Source: CBDUXT01 sp965371245 (lineage in GTDB: Bacteria; Planctomycetota; Phycisphaerae; UBA1845). From it: a DNA stretch of 64,000 nucleotides. The translations under genes were made by a program, and so were the position numbers. The DNA is taken from positions 1 to 64,000 of the forward strand of contig CBDUXT010000014.1 of NCBI GenBank assembly GCA_965371245.1, in the 5' to 3' direction. The notes below the pieces were generated by a model. It did not search any database. It was not told the origin of the DNA and saw only the letters and a list, made by a program, of their open reading frames with translations. Shown here in pieces: positions 43,501 to 52,836 of the stretch (position 1 is its first letter; each line of letters begins with the position of its first letter).

Positions 43501-46500
43501 GACCTCGCGGACAAGACGATTCGCACCGTCATACTCGAACAATGTCACCATATCATTGGGGTCGGTGGCGATGGTGAGGCGCCCTTCGTTGTCGTAAGAG
43601 AACGCCGACACGATGCTCACAGCGTCGAACGCGATGCGCGTTTGTTTGATGACTCGATCTAGAAGGTCGTACTGGAACTCTGCAACGTTTCCCTCGGGAT
43701 CGATTGTGCGATACGGCTTCTGACCCTCGATGCTGCCGCTTTCCAACAACGTGGGGTAAATGATCTCACTGGTCAGGTTGAGCCCGCCCGGCCCAGGATT
43801 CACGATGGTCTTGAGAATGCGGTTCAGCTCATCGTAGGCAAGCGTTGTAACGACACCATTCTCGTTGGTTGATTCGATTACGTTGTAGTTAGCATCGTGG
43901 CGTTGAGTCGCGCTCTGACCGGCTGCATCGGTCGTCGTTACCGCGCGTCCGGCGAGGTCGTAATCTATGGTTCTTGTATGGTTCTCCGCATCGGTCACGG
44001 ATTTGAGTCGACCTTCTGCATCGTACCCAAACGTCGTGACGGCTAGCTCGGGATTGACGACGCGAACAACTCTGCGCCTGCTGTCATACTCACGGGTTGT
44101 TGTGGCCGTATCCGCTGCTGTGTGCGGCGTTGTGGTTGTCGCCAATCGACCGTCCGGCTCGTAGGTAAACGATGACGTTAGCGCCTTCCCTCCGGTGGCG
44201 GCGTCCACAATAATCGACGTTACGCGGTTCATCGCGTCATAGGAGAGCTTGGTGAGCGTTCCGCGGGAATCTTCGAGCTCCTGCGGGAAGCCCGCCGGCG
44301 TGTAATCTCGAAAGTGCGTAGTAATATTCAGATCACCTGAAGCGGTTGTCCTGCTGGTTGGCAACCACGTACCGGTGCCCATCGCGCTGTCGTCGTAGGT
44401 CCATGTCGTGATGTTGCCGTTACGGTCTATCGCCTCGACGGGGAGCCCTTTTTCGTTGTATCGAAACGTGGCCGAGTTTTGGAACACGTCACGCGATTCA
44501 ATCAGGTTTCCGGTGATGTCGTCATAGACAAAATTGGTACTTTGCCCGTTTGGGTCTGTAAGCTGGGTGAGAAAGTTGAACGTCGGATGGTAGCTACGTG
44601 ACGTCTTGTATAGGAAGGGCTGAGCGGTGGTTGTTTCCACAAGGTTACCGGTCCCGTCATACTTCATGCCTGTGACGTTACCCAGGCCGTCTTCGGAGGA
44701 AACGGGAAGCCCGTCTTCGTCGCGCTCCCACATGCGTGTGGCACCACTCGGGTCGACGATGCGCAGAATGCGTCCGAACTGATCCATCTCTACGTCGTAT
44801 TCAAAGCCAGTAGCATCGGTGTACGTGGCGACGGATTCGCAAGGTAGGCCATCGGTATTCGCCTGGGCCGGGCTGATTGAGCGGATGGCTCCGTCGGGGA
44901 AGACTATGTCCGCGAGCCTCCCCGTGCTCTGGTTGTAGACGAATTCCGTGGGAGGATTCACGGCGATTTTTCCGAAGTCAAAGCGTAGGCGGTGATTCGG
45001 ACCATATCCGAAGTTGCGAGTCGTGCCGTCCGCATCCGTGATACTGATGAGATTGTTGGAACCATCGTATTCAAGAAATGTCGTGGCATCACCCGGATGC
45101 TGAATACTGGCGAGCAGATTCCTGTCGTTGTATTGAAAAACGGTTATGGCACCTGTTGGGTCAATGATCTGCGCAAGAAACTCCCCGACATAAACGTACC
45201 TGGTCTCGTTGCCGTTTCGGTCCGTCTTTGTTCCTAGATTGCCGTTTGCATATACCTGTCTGGTGCCGTTTTGCATGATGCGGGATATATTGCCGTTGGC
45301 TTCGACATTGATGTTGGAGAAATCTCCGGGCGTTCGGCCTTCGGATGTAGGGTGATGCCAAGGTAACGGCCTGTTGCATCGCGTCGTCGGAGGTTTGTTG
45401 TTTGGATTGTCGATAACCGTGTTGGTTCCGTTTCCCAACGCGAACAGAAACGCCGTTCCATCATCCGCGTTGGCAACTTCGTGAATCTCGGCTATTGTCC
45501 AACCGGCTCCGATCGGCGAATTGATCTCGTTTCTGACGAGGAGGAAGTCTGAGATTGTTTCGACAGTGCCCTGCTGGTCGTCCAACTGGACGGTGTAGGG
45601 ATAGACTCCGGTCTTCAACGACGATGCGTCGGCCTGGAACGTGAACCGACCTACGCCAGGGCTTGTCTTTTGAAATAGGCTAGCGACCTCGGGGAGCCCT
45701 TCAATTGAAACAGTCGCCGCGAATACACCGGCGCTCCCGTCCATACTGAGGGGAACGATCGGTCGTGGGTGCGCGCTATTCGAGCTGTACACAAGCTCGA
45801 TCCCACGCTCAGCCCCGAGTCGGCGGTAGGTCACCAACTTGTGGCTGACGGTCAGATTGCCGTCCTTCAAACTGGCCCCGCCGCCCTCCCACTGTATGTG
45901 ATTCTCGAACCGGGTATTCCGGTTTCCCTGGTTGTTGTCGGGGCTGCGTTTGAAGAAGGGAATGAAGTCGTTTTCGCCGCATTCGGAAAGGATCGACGGG
46001 GGGTTAGGGCATCGTTTCGCGTTGCCCGTAACAGCGTACGGCGGACAGTTGCAACCCCATCCTGCGGTCAGAATGCCCGCGCCCGGGTCGCTGACAATAG
46101 AGGAGCCGTCCTCCGTTACTTGACCGGTCGCAATGATTTCAAAGCGACCGGTGTCGTGGTCGAAGCTCAAGAAGTAGGCAATGGATCCGGCCGGGAGCCC
46201 ACTAATATTCGGGTAGACAATTTCTACCGGTGGATCAAAACGAGCGCCCGAAGGCTGCAAGGTCCATGCGAATGGTGGGGACGCACCATCAGGCATGGGC
46301 ATGGGTACGTCGTCAAAGTGCACTTGATTGAGAGAAAGAATTGCTGGATTAGAAGGTGATGGCCTTGTGCCATCGGCCCGCGTCATCGATCCTGCTCTTA
46401 CGATCATCCTCAAGCCTTCGATCGCGGCGACGGTCAGTTCAACATCTTGCGAGTTATCAAAGGGCACCGCATTCGTTGGATCGAGTGGTGGAAGTAAGAC

Positions 46501-48771
46501 AGGTGTGGTCAAGGTGTTTTCAGTATTGGGTACCAGGATCAGGTCGTATTTTAGAGAGGGAAAGCTGCCTTGGGGGGTGGGTGCGCCTCTTACCGCGAAC
46601 ACCGACTGGCCGTCTATGAACAGCTCCGCCGGACCTGCACCCAACAAGTTGACAAAAGCGAATTGGCCGCTCGCATCTGTGCTCGTAGTGACGGACTCGC
46701 TCGCTCCGATCAACAGTGTACAGGTTGCGCCTTGGAGGGCTCGACTCGCATTGTCCAGCACGATCCCGCTGAGGCTTGTTGGTTGCGCGTCGTCGCGAAC
46801 AACACCGGAGATCATGAAAACAGCAGGAGCATTGAGGTTGCCGGCGAAATCGACCTCCACCCGGTTGTTGCCGGGGGCGGGTCCGAGGGTCAAAGTGGCT
46901 GCTGCGTGACCGGTGTTGTCCGTCGTTACGATCACAAAGTCTTGGCCATTTACAAAAGCTCCACCTTGTGTAACGCGAAAAGTAACTGGTACGGCAGGCA
47001 CGCCGTTGCAAGCATCATTCACCCAGACTATGAGTGGCTCTGGCGCTAGGCTTCCAGATTCGGCACGCTGGTTTCCACCGGAGCCGACGTTGATTTGCGT
47101 AGCTGGTCCGGGGAGCGATGATGCGCAAAACAAGACTGTTCCGGGAATATCCTTGGAGGTGACGGTGACTCGATTGTTGCCACAACCGGCGTCGCTCCCC
47201 AGCCGCCAGAAGACGCGAGCTTCTCCGGCCGCATCGGTACGCCCTTGAATCATGAGCCCGCCATCGCCGCCACCGTCCGAGCTGAGCCTTCCGTTGCTGC
47301 GTACGACGCGGAAGGTTACTACCTTGTTGGCGAATCCAAGCCCGTCCGGGCGAAGGATTCGAACAAGGAGCGGTTCGGGCAGCGATGTATTGACTGGACC
47401 CGTTTGCCGGTTGCCCGAGACGACGAACATGCGCGCGTCGCTAGGAGGAATGTCAACGCGCTGAACGCTGATTTGTTCGGTCACAGCGTTGCCGAGTTCG
47501 TCTACAGCGGTGGCGCTGATTACGTTGGCGCCGACACTGAGTGGCACGTTGGTCGCAAAAAATGTGCCGTTATTACCAATTCCTACATCGACCACAGCGG
47601 GTTGCCCATTCACTACGACCGAAAGGCCCATGAACCCTGTGAGAAGGTCACCAACACGGCCACCAACATCGACGAACTCGGTTGTGATCTCAGAACCGTT
47701 CTCGGGGAAATCAATGAACAGGTTCGGCGGTTGCATGTCGTGCGTGACTACGAGGCTGATGGGCGCGCTGCGCTCCCCTGAAGCGGAGATGGTCGTTAAG
47801 AAAAGCCGATTGACATGGTTTTCCGAGAGTGGAACATCAGCAGTATAAGAAGAACCAATCACCGGAACGTCGAAGACGCCTTGCGGACCTGAGATTTCAA
47901 CCGATACACCTCGCTGCGCTGTTCCCGAGATGCCGATGGGGTTCAGATTCGTGATCATCGCATGTGGGTTTAGCGTCGGTACTGGAGGTGGACCAAGATC
48001 AACGGTGAAGGAGACTGAACTTGTTGCAATGTTTCCTGCACGATCGCGAACGGTGGCGATTAGCTCGTGCGTTCCTTCTGCAGCAATGATTGTGGACGAT
48101 AACGTCGCATCAAGAACGGATTGTTCTATCGGTGGGAACGAGCTTGCGAGTGGTATGCCGTCTAGAAGCACCTTGAAGCTGCTAGGATCAAGTCCAGCGA
48201 TATCATCAGAGAGCGTTAAGCGTGAAAGAAGCACGCTCGTATCGGTAACCAAACCGTCCGTTGGGCTTTGCCATGTCACTACCGGTGCAACGATGTCTTG
48301 TCCCACGACCTCGATCGCTAGCTGTCCGCCGGGCTTGCCTCGAACTTGAACTGAGATCAAATTGGATTGTAAGAGCGCTACACCGGCGTGGAGGGAGGCA
48401 ACATTCTGGTTGAAGGCGTTTTCGCGAAGGATTTCGAGTCCGTTCAGGATCAACGTGGAACTGGAGACGCGTTCTAGGGCGTCGTCGGAAAGGTTGCCGT
48501 TGGTGGCGCGCAGTGTCCACTGAGTGGCTGGATTGAGTACGTCGAACGTAGCAGTGACGGTTTCGGGAGCCCCGGTCCCTCGAACGTAGGTTTTGGAGAA
48601 CACCACGAATTCGCCGGCGACGGCTGCTGTGGGAAAGGATAGTAGGGTAAGCAGGAGCACGAGCACCCGGGATGGGCGCGGCTCTTTCGATCGCCCGAAC
48701 AAGACCGCCGAGGAAGTGGCGTGGCGGGGTGATTGTCCGGTGCGTGCGTTAGTGGTCCGCGACGTTTGCAT
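40564..48771 (-). CDS. giant RHS/YD-repeat protein with nuclease-like toxin tail
   Basis: 2735 aa from the ATG at 48771, preceded by GGAGGG. A signal peptide is present (RVLVLLLTLLSFPTAAVAG). Several Ig-like domains follow, then about 30 YD repeats (e.g. TRYVYVGEFLAQIIDPTG, FEYDAADRVTSIKQG). The RHS core ends with FYHTELGRFVHRDPAGFGGG and YQYASSAPLGRFDLFGL. The last 297 residues are the variable part; its final ~110 (IEQALGRTI, DDAADFVDNVFGPISLKG, NTFTNALFVDLRGL) resemble PD-(D/E)XK-type toxin domains (Glu, Asp, Lys). The candidate immunity gene follows 2 bp later. Predicted contact- or secretion-delivered toxin; the YD shell would encapsulate the tail. Confidence 0.85.
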   Translation of the reverse strand: MQTSRTTNARTGQSPRHATSSAVLFGRSKEPRPSRVLVLLLTLLSFPTAAVAGEFVVFSKTYVRGTGAPETVTATFDVLNPATQWTLRATNGNLSDDALERVSSSTLILNGLEILRENAFNQNVASLHAGVALLQSNLISVQVRGKPGGQLAIEVVGQDIVAPVVTWQSPTDGLVTDTSVLLSRLTLSDDIAGLDPSSFKVLLDGIPLASSFPPIEQSVLDATLSSTIIAAEGTHELIATVRDRAGNIATSSVSFTVDLGPPPVPTLNPHAMITNLNPIGISGTAQRGVSVEISGPQGVFDVPVIGSSYTADVPLSENHVNRLFLTTISASGERSAPISLVVTHDMQPPNLFIDFPENGSEITTEFVDVGGRVGDLLTGFMGLSVVVNGQPAVVDVGIGNNGTFFATNVPLSVGANVISATAVDELGNAVTEQISVQRVDIPPSDARMFVVSGNRQTGPVNTSLPEPLLVRILRPDGLGFANKVVTFRVVRSNGRLSSDGGGDGGLMIQGRTDAAGEARVFWRLGSDAGCGNNRVTVTSKDIPGTVLFCASSLPGPATQINVGSGGNQRAESGSLAPEPLIVWVNDACNGVPAVPVTFRVTQGGAFVNGQDFVIVTTDNTGHAAATLTLGPAPGNNRVEVDFAGNLNAPAVFMISGVVRDDAQPTSLSGIVLDNASRALQGATCTLLIGASESVTTSTDASGQFAFVNLLGAGPAELFIDGQSVFAVRGAPTPQGSFPSLKYDLILVPNTENTLTTPVLLPPLDPTNAVPFDNSQDVELTVAAIEGLRMIVRAGSMTRADGTRPSPSNPAILSLNQVHFDDVPMPMPDGASPPFAWTLQPSGARFDPPVEIVYPNISGLPAGSIAYFLSFDHDTGRFEIIATGQVTEDGSSIVSDPGAGILTAGWGCNCPPYAVTGNAKRCPNPPSILSECGENDFIPFFKRSPDNNQGNRNTRFENHIQWEGGGASLKDGNLTVSHKLVTYRRLGAERGIELVYSSNSAHPRPIVPLSMDGSAGVFAATVSIEGLPEVASLFQKTSPGVGRFTFQADASSLKTGVYPYTVQLDDQQGTVETISDFLLVRNEINSPIGAGWTIAEIHEVANADDGTAFLFALGNGTNTVIDNPNNKPPTTRCNRPLPWHHPTSEGRTPGDFSNINVEANGNISRIMQNGTRQVYANGNLGTKTDRNGNETRYVYVGEFLAQIIDPTGAITVFQYNDRNLLASIQHPGDATTFLEYDGSNNLISITDADGTTRNFGYGPNHRLRFDFGKIAVNPPTEFVYNQSTGRLADIVFPDGAIRSISPAQANTDGLPCESVATYTDATGFEYDVEMDQFGRILRIVDPSGATRMWERDEDGLPVSSEDGLGNVTGMKYDGTGNLVETTTAQPFLYKTSRSYHPTFNFLTQLTDPNGQSTNFVYDDITGNLIESRDVFQNSATFRYNEKGLPVEAIDRNGNITTWTYDDSAMGTGTWLPTSRTTASGDLNITTHFRDYTPAGFPQELEDSRGTLTKLSYDAMNRVTSIIVDAATGGKALTSSFTYEPDGRLATTTTPHTAADTATTTREYDSRRRVVRVVNPELAVTTFGYDAEGRLKSVTDAENHTRTIDYDLAGRAVTTTDAAGQSATQRHDANYNVIESTNENGVVTTLAYDELNRILKTIVNPGPGGLNLTSEIIYPTLLESGSIEGQKPYRTIDPEGNVAEFQYDLLDRVIKQTRIAFDAVSIVSAFSYDNEGRLTIATDPNDMVTLFEYDGANRLVREVLDALPSGLQLTTRRAYDGNGNLTEIRLPNGNVITNTYDAANRLTLTEDLIGQVSRNVYDPAGRVVEALDGDDRRTAFTYDKVDRLLTITDGLGKTETFTFDKVGNETTARDRNSNLTTFEYDNLNRLVTTREPLGLTTSFEYDQLGNQTLIRDANGGTTSFEYDNANRMVKRAFADGGLLAFAHDKVGNITRQTNPDGGVITFAYDDLYLLRTRTYLEGTDAYSYDATGRMLTADNAVTNVAFEYDAADRVTSIKQGLLTTGFAYDLSEIANRRTITYPSGRVIVEKYDKRDRMIDTGDGASIAQYTYTLAGFRKTITFGNGVTSTRSYDNNGRLKTVKHTKVADFINMLYGYDPVGNLTFSQRLRDTDNSVIGQYDALNRLVQFDRGVVQVGLMDVPSLVSPSTLPDLMQAQTWTNLDPLSNWLETSVTKDGATESEFRQANEVNEYLGRGTNPQLFNPTNGTPAPGTVAISHDENGNTIDDGEFAYTYDTLNRLLSVARKADATVVLRNEYDARDFRVRATDESGAATEFVFDSDWRVLEDRPSAGALTSIVHGPGQDEPLERRQGGVSHFFHATKLGTIDAVTDSAGQVVESYRYDAYGRRLVYDSAGASLGSSAIGNQLGLSGRPHESCDLIDLRNRFYHTELGRFVHRDPAGFGGGANLYQYASSAPLGRFDLFGLQDEEDIITLQGNELFSGGGIIDEDLFQLGLDAAAASESSIAAVDGTAESDGTARSGSLGTRNLTREEFESLIRERDDLASDQDALITRRFIRETFGLLNPGEKEILDDQIESLGGSIFQLELRSAPLSAEPSFIQPVDFIPLSAVGNAVSKLAGKGASPVAKFTLGVVDDVGPGAVGSLRARVRVLGTDPTRGFIKAEGIGGVRIEQALGRTIRRSVDDAADFVDNVFGPISLKGPIPAKGSVEGLANAANKDARFNTFTNALFVDLRGLSAAQRSMVRTLVKAGTSSAKKGISFLD

Positions 48772-49065
48772 CGATCTTCCCTCCGAGGTAACGACGCCCC
48801 ACAGCAAGCCGATCGCATTAGACTCAAGCGCTGTAGGGGGGTTGTGCGTAGTCTTGGTCGGTTAGAATCCTTTGAAATACAATTGGCGGCAAGTAGTGCC
48901 AACGGCGCGGAGCGTAGATTCCCAGCGAATCTCCTCGGATCTGCGTCGCCGATCCTCTACATTCCCGATCGTTATCTTCCACGGTAGCGATTGTCCGAGA
49001 CTGCTTCAATACGGACGTTCGTCTAGGTACACCCGCCTTCTCGTGGAGAAAACAGGGTTCCTGCG
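48772..49065. other. intergenic stretch between RHS and LuxR-type genes
   Basis: About 290 bp, upstream of the RHS gene and downstream of the LuxR-type gene. It holds the RHS ribosome binding site (GGAGGG before 48771). No further element is recognised. Confidence 0.4.
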
Positions 49066-49326
49066 TTATTTTGTCAGACGACGATGGGCGAGGATCAGCC
49101 GAACGGGAACGCCCATCCGGTCTTTGATCTTCAGCCGCTCAAACAGCGCTTGTTTGTGCATCCGCACAGTGTGCGGCGCGATGGCCAACTTTGCGGCAAT
49201 CTGGTCATTGGTCAGGCCGAGACAAACAAGTCGGGCGACTTCACGCTGCCGCGGCGTCAAACTGCAATAATCGGCCAGTGCAGCCCATTGACGTAGCGAG
49301 AACAGCTCGGGCAGGCGGCGACTCAT
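49066..49326 (-). CDS. LuxR-type HTH regulator (86 aa)
   Basis: The GerE/LuxR C-terminal domain alone: CSLTPRQREVARLVCLGLTN, DQIAAKLAIAPHTVRMHKQALFERLKI. No receiver or ligand domain is present. It is divergent from the sigma factor gene, 180 bp away, and could regulate that cluster or the RHS gene. Confidence 0.75.
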   Translation of the reverse strand: MSRRLPELFSLRQWAALADYCSLTPRQREVARLVCLGLTNDQIAAKLAIAPHTVRMHKQALFERLKIKDRMGVPVRLILAHRRLTK

Positions 49327-49508
49327 CGAGGAGCGCCGACGGCTTCACGGAGCGTCCTGCCGAGCCCGTCCAGGACTCTCGATCTAACTAGGTCATTACA
49401 TCTCGCCATACTCTTTCGAGCGTCAGCATCTCGCTTGTCTCACGCCAATTATTGAAAAAAAGAAAAATCTGCTACAATCTCACGCCTGTTCGTGGCGAGG
49501 GCCCTGAA

Positions 49509-50117
49509 ATGCTTGAAACCGCCGAAAAACTGACCGTGACAGCCGTCGCGGGGGACCGAGAGGCCCTGCGAAGGCTTCTGCGCCGGCACGATGGGCACTT
49601 GCGACGTGTCCTGGCGGGCGGGATCCGTCCAACCCACCGAAGTGCCTTTGACGTGGATGACGTTCTACAGGTGACCTACCTGGAGGCGTTTCTGCAGATT
49701 GGCCAATTCAGCAGAAACCGGTCTGCTTCGTTCCGGGCGTGGCTAACGAAAATCGCTGAGAACAATCTTCGGGATGCGGTTCGAGAACTGGGTCGGGAGA
49801 AGCGGCCGCCTCGTAACAAGCAGCTGATGTTGTCCAACGTTTACGATTCATCCGTTGCGTTATTCGGTGTACTCGCGGGCTCGGCCAGCACGCCGACGAA
49901 GCACTTGGCGGCCAAGGACGCGGTGTCCTTGCTTGAAGAAGCATTGCGTAGGCTGCCTCCCGATTACGAGACCGTGGTTCGCCTCAACGACCTGGAAGGC
50001 TTGCCGGCCTGCGAGGTGGCGGAGGCAATGGATCGGTCGGTGGGTTCGGTATACATGCTCAAGGCTCGGGCCCATGAGCGACTGGCCGTGCTACTCGGAT
50101 CGCGATCGAAATTCTAG
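49509..50117 (+). CDS. ECF-type RNA polymerase sigma factor
   Basis: 202 aa from the ATG at 49509 (MLETAEKLT), with GAGGG at 49497-49501; an in-frame ATG at 49452 would add 19 residues. Region 2 is AFDVDDVLQVTYLEAFLQI and SFRAWLTKIAENNLRDAVRE; region 4 is LPPDYETVVRLNDLEGLP..EVAEAMDRSVGSVYMLKARA. It lies 64 bp before the kinase gene. In Planctomycetota such sigma factors commonly adjoin Ser/Thr kinases and act as one signalling unit. Confidence 0.88.
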   Translation: MLETAEKLTVTAVAGDREALRRLLRRHDGHLRRVLAGGIRPTHRSAFDVDDVLQVTYLEAFLQIGQFSRNRSASFRAWLTKIAENNLRDAVRELGREKRPPRNKQLMLSNVYDSSVALFGVLAGSASTPTKHLAAKDAVSLLEEALRRLPPDYETVVRLNDLEGLPACEVAEAMDRSVGSVYMLKARAHERLAVLLGSRSKF

Positions 50118-50181
50118 AGCTGAGATGTGAAAGATCGGCGGGGAAACGGCGCTTGAATAGGTAGCAGACTGCAGCAATCGA

Positions 50182-52836
50182 ATGGCCCTTAGCGGCCGAT
50201 GGATCATGATCGACAAGCCCGGACAAGACAGCAAGCACCTTGCAAACCTTGAGTTGCTGCTCGACTACGCGGAAGAGCAGTCCTCGCGGGTGGAACCCAC
50301 GGTAAGCCCACCTTGCCTTGGGGTCGATGCGCCCGATTCCTTTCCCGGGTATGGCTCCGTCCGGCGCCTTGGGTCCGGTGGCCAGGGCGTCGTTTATGAG
50401 GCCGTGCATGGGGCGACCAATCGAACCGTCGCCATCAAGGTCGCCCGCGAATCGATGCGTCGCGATCCGTCAAACCGTGTGCGTCTGTCACGTGAGATCG
50501 AGGTTCTCTCGCAGCTTCGACACCCGAACATCGTTCGGTTGACCGATGGTGGTGAGATCGACGGCCGACTCTACTTTGTCACGGACTTCATCGAGGGGAA
50601 ACCGCTCGATGAGTTTCTCTCGGACAGACAATCGTCGTTACGCGAAACCGTCGAGCTGTTTGCCACGATCTGCGAGGGCGTCAACGCCGCACACGTTCGG
50701 GGCATCGTTCATCGCGATCTCAAACCGAGTAACATTTTGGTTGACGATCTGGGGCAACCGCACATTCTCGATTTCGGCCTGGCCAAGCTCGCGGCGCCGG
50801 AAGACGGATCGGGCGTGCAGTGGGAAGGCATGACGATCACCGGCCAGTTCGTCGGCTCCTTGCCCTGGGCGACACCCGAGCAGGTGGAGGGAGACCGGAG
50901 CCGAATCGACATTCGGACCGACGTCTATGCCCTCGGCGTCGTGCTGTACCAGGCGCTGACGGGACGGTTTCCCTATGACGTAACGAGTTCGACACGAACG
51001 GCGATGAATAACGTCCTGCATGCCGAGCCTCGTTCGCCGAGTCTGGTCGTCCCGAGGATTGATAACGACCTTAGTACCATCGTACTCAAATGTCTCAGCA
51101 AGGAACCCGATCGACGGTATCAAAGCGCCGGCGAACTGGCACGCGACCTCCGTAGATACCTGGCTCATGAGCCCATCGAAGCGAAACGGCAATCATCTTG
51201 GTATGTGATCTCGAGAACTATCCGCAGACATCGCGGCGTGTCGGCCGCACTCGCGCTGCTGTTGGTTACGCTCGTCGCGTACGCGGCAACCGTAACGGTT
51301 TTGCTTGGAATGACATTCGAATCGCGGCGGATCGCCCAACAATCGACAAACAGCGCGATACAGAAGTTCCGTCAGACACGGAAGGCTGTTGAATCGTTGA
51401 TACGCAATGCATCGGACCGCCTCGCCAGCTTCAGCGGTGGAGCCGCCATCCAAAAAGCCCTGCTCACTGACGCGCTCCGTGAACTCCAAGTGTTGGTCGC
51501 GGACGACAACGAGGATCCACTTCTGATGGACGACCTCGCCGAGGTTCACCGAGGGATGGGCGATATCGCTCAGCGGCTTCGGCAGCTTGACGACGCCGAG
51601 CACCACCTACATGAATCACTCGCCATCCGCAAGGAGCGGGCCGCCCAAGAGCCCAACGATCCACAGAGGCAGGCGGCGCTCTCTATTGCGAAGGTGCGCG
51701 TCGGCGATCTAGCCAAAGACCGCGGAGCGCTTGAGGAAGCCCAGGAGTACTACGAAGCGGCGCTGCGCATTGATGAGATGCTCGTCGCTCGCGATGGTGA
51801 CAACCGGGACTGGCTGGACAACCTTCACTGGAGCTACGAACGGATGGGCGCACTTCTCGAATTGCGCTATCAACCAGCGACGGCCGCGGATTATTTCAAC
51901 AAGCAGCAAGAGATGGCGGAAAGGCTTGAATCAATTGACCCGGACGCCCCGGCGCATCTGTTGGCCCTGCGGTCGGCCTATGGACACCGATTGGAACAGG
52001 CGACCGCTCTGGTGAATTGGGAGGAAGCCGCAAGATACGGCCGACGGATTGTGGAAATCTGTGAGAAGCTTAATTCCCAGGACCCGGACAATCGTGTCTA
52101 CCTGCGCCAACTCGTGACGGCGTACAACGGTCTCGCTCCGGCTGCCCTGAGAACCGGAAACCCTGCGAGTGCGCAGACGTACTGTGACAAAGCAAAATCC
52201 GTGGCCGATCGGCTCTTGCGGGACAACCGCGAGGAGCCGGATCACCATTATTTTCTCGCCCGCTGTTACTCCTGTTACTGCGACATGACGGGATATACAC
52301 ATGATTTCGAGGCTCATTTTGTCAACCTTCGATTGCGTTTGGAGGTTTTCGAACACCTTGTCGCGATTGCGCCCGCCAAACGGCGATACTCGGAAGAGCT
52401 GTTGTTCACACTCGAGAATCTGGCCGCCGAATGCCAACGGCGCGGGTTGACCGATGAAGCGCGGTTACATACCCAGCGGGCGTTGAAGTTGGTACGCGAA
52501 TCACTCGGCACGCCGAAGGCGACCCCGCAGCTACTGATGGGACATGCCCGGCTGCTGAATCGGTCTGAGCTTCCGGATCTGCGCGATCCCGACGAAGCGA
52601 TGCGAATCGCGGAACAGGCCGTAGCGATGACGAACTTCCAGGACGTATCGATATTGCGGCAGCTCGCTTCGATGTACACAGCGAGCGGCCTCCGGGCGCA
52701 AGCGCTTGACACCCTGGAGCGGACCCTTCGACTGAATCACTTGCGGGCATCACCGCTCCGTAGTGCCCTTGAAGCCGATCTTGAGCGAGTGCGCGGGGAA
52801 GGCGAATCGAAAACCGAGGATCGTAGGACCCCCTGA
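50182..52836 (+). CDS. Ser/Thr protein kinase with membrane helix and TPR-like tail
   Basis: An 884-aa Hanks-type kinase. Gly-rich loop LGSGGQGVVYEA (63-74), catalytic Lys86 (AIKVARE), HRDLKPSN (177-184), DFGLA (197-201) and TPEQ (231-234) are intact, so it should be active. A membrane helix lies at about 352-376 (GVSAALALLLVTLVAYAATV). The extracytoplasmic or tail part is helical TPR-like repeats (e.g. YYEAALRIDEMLVARDGDNRDW). Co-directional with the ECF sigma gene. It probably senses an envelope signal and controls the sigma factor; the start could also be the ATG at 50206. Confidence 0.88.
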   Translation: MALSGRWIMIDKPGQDSKHLANLELLLDYAEEQSSRVEPTVSPPCLGVDAPDSFPGYGSVRRLGSGGQGVVYEAVHGATNRTVAIKVARESMRRDPSNRVRLSREIEVLSQLRHPNIVRLTDGGEIDGRLYFVTDFIEGKPLDEFLSDRQSSLRETVELFATICEGVNAAHVRGIVHRDLKPSNILVDDLGQPHILDFGLAKLAAPEDGSGVQWEGMTITGQFVGSLPWATPEQVEGDRSRIDIRTDVYALGVVLYQALTGRFPYDVTSSTRTAMNNVLHAEPRSPSLVVPRIDNDLSTIVLKCLSKEPDRRYQSAGELARDLRRYLAHEPIEAKRQSSWYVISRTIRRHRGVSAALALLLVTLVAYAATVTVLLGMTFESRRIAQQSTNSAIQKFRQTRKAVESLIRNASDRLASFSGGAAIQKALLTDALRELQVLVADDNEDPLLMDDLAEVHRGMGDIAQRLRQLDDAEHHLHESLAIRKERAAQEPNDPQRQAALSIAKVRVGDLAKDRGALEEAQEYYEAALRIDEMLVARDGDNRDWLDNLHWSYERMGALLELRYQPATAADYFNKQQEMAERLESIDPDAPAHLLALRSAYGHRLEQATALVNWEEAARYGRRIVEICEKLNSQDPDNRVYLRQLVTAYNGLAPAALRTGNPASAQTYCDKAKSVADRLLRDNREEPDHHYFLARCYSCYCDMTGYTHDFEAHFVNLRLRLEVFEHLVAIAPAKRRYSEELLFTLENLAAECQRRGLTDEARLHTQRALKLVRESLGTPKATPQLLMGHARLLNRSELPDLRDPDEAMRIAEQAVAMTNFQDVSILRQLASMYTASGLRAQALDTLERTLRLNHLRASPLRSALEADLERVRGEGESKTEDRRTP

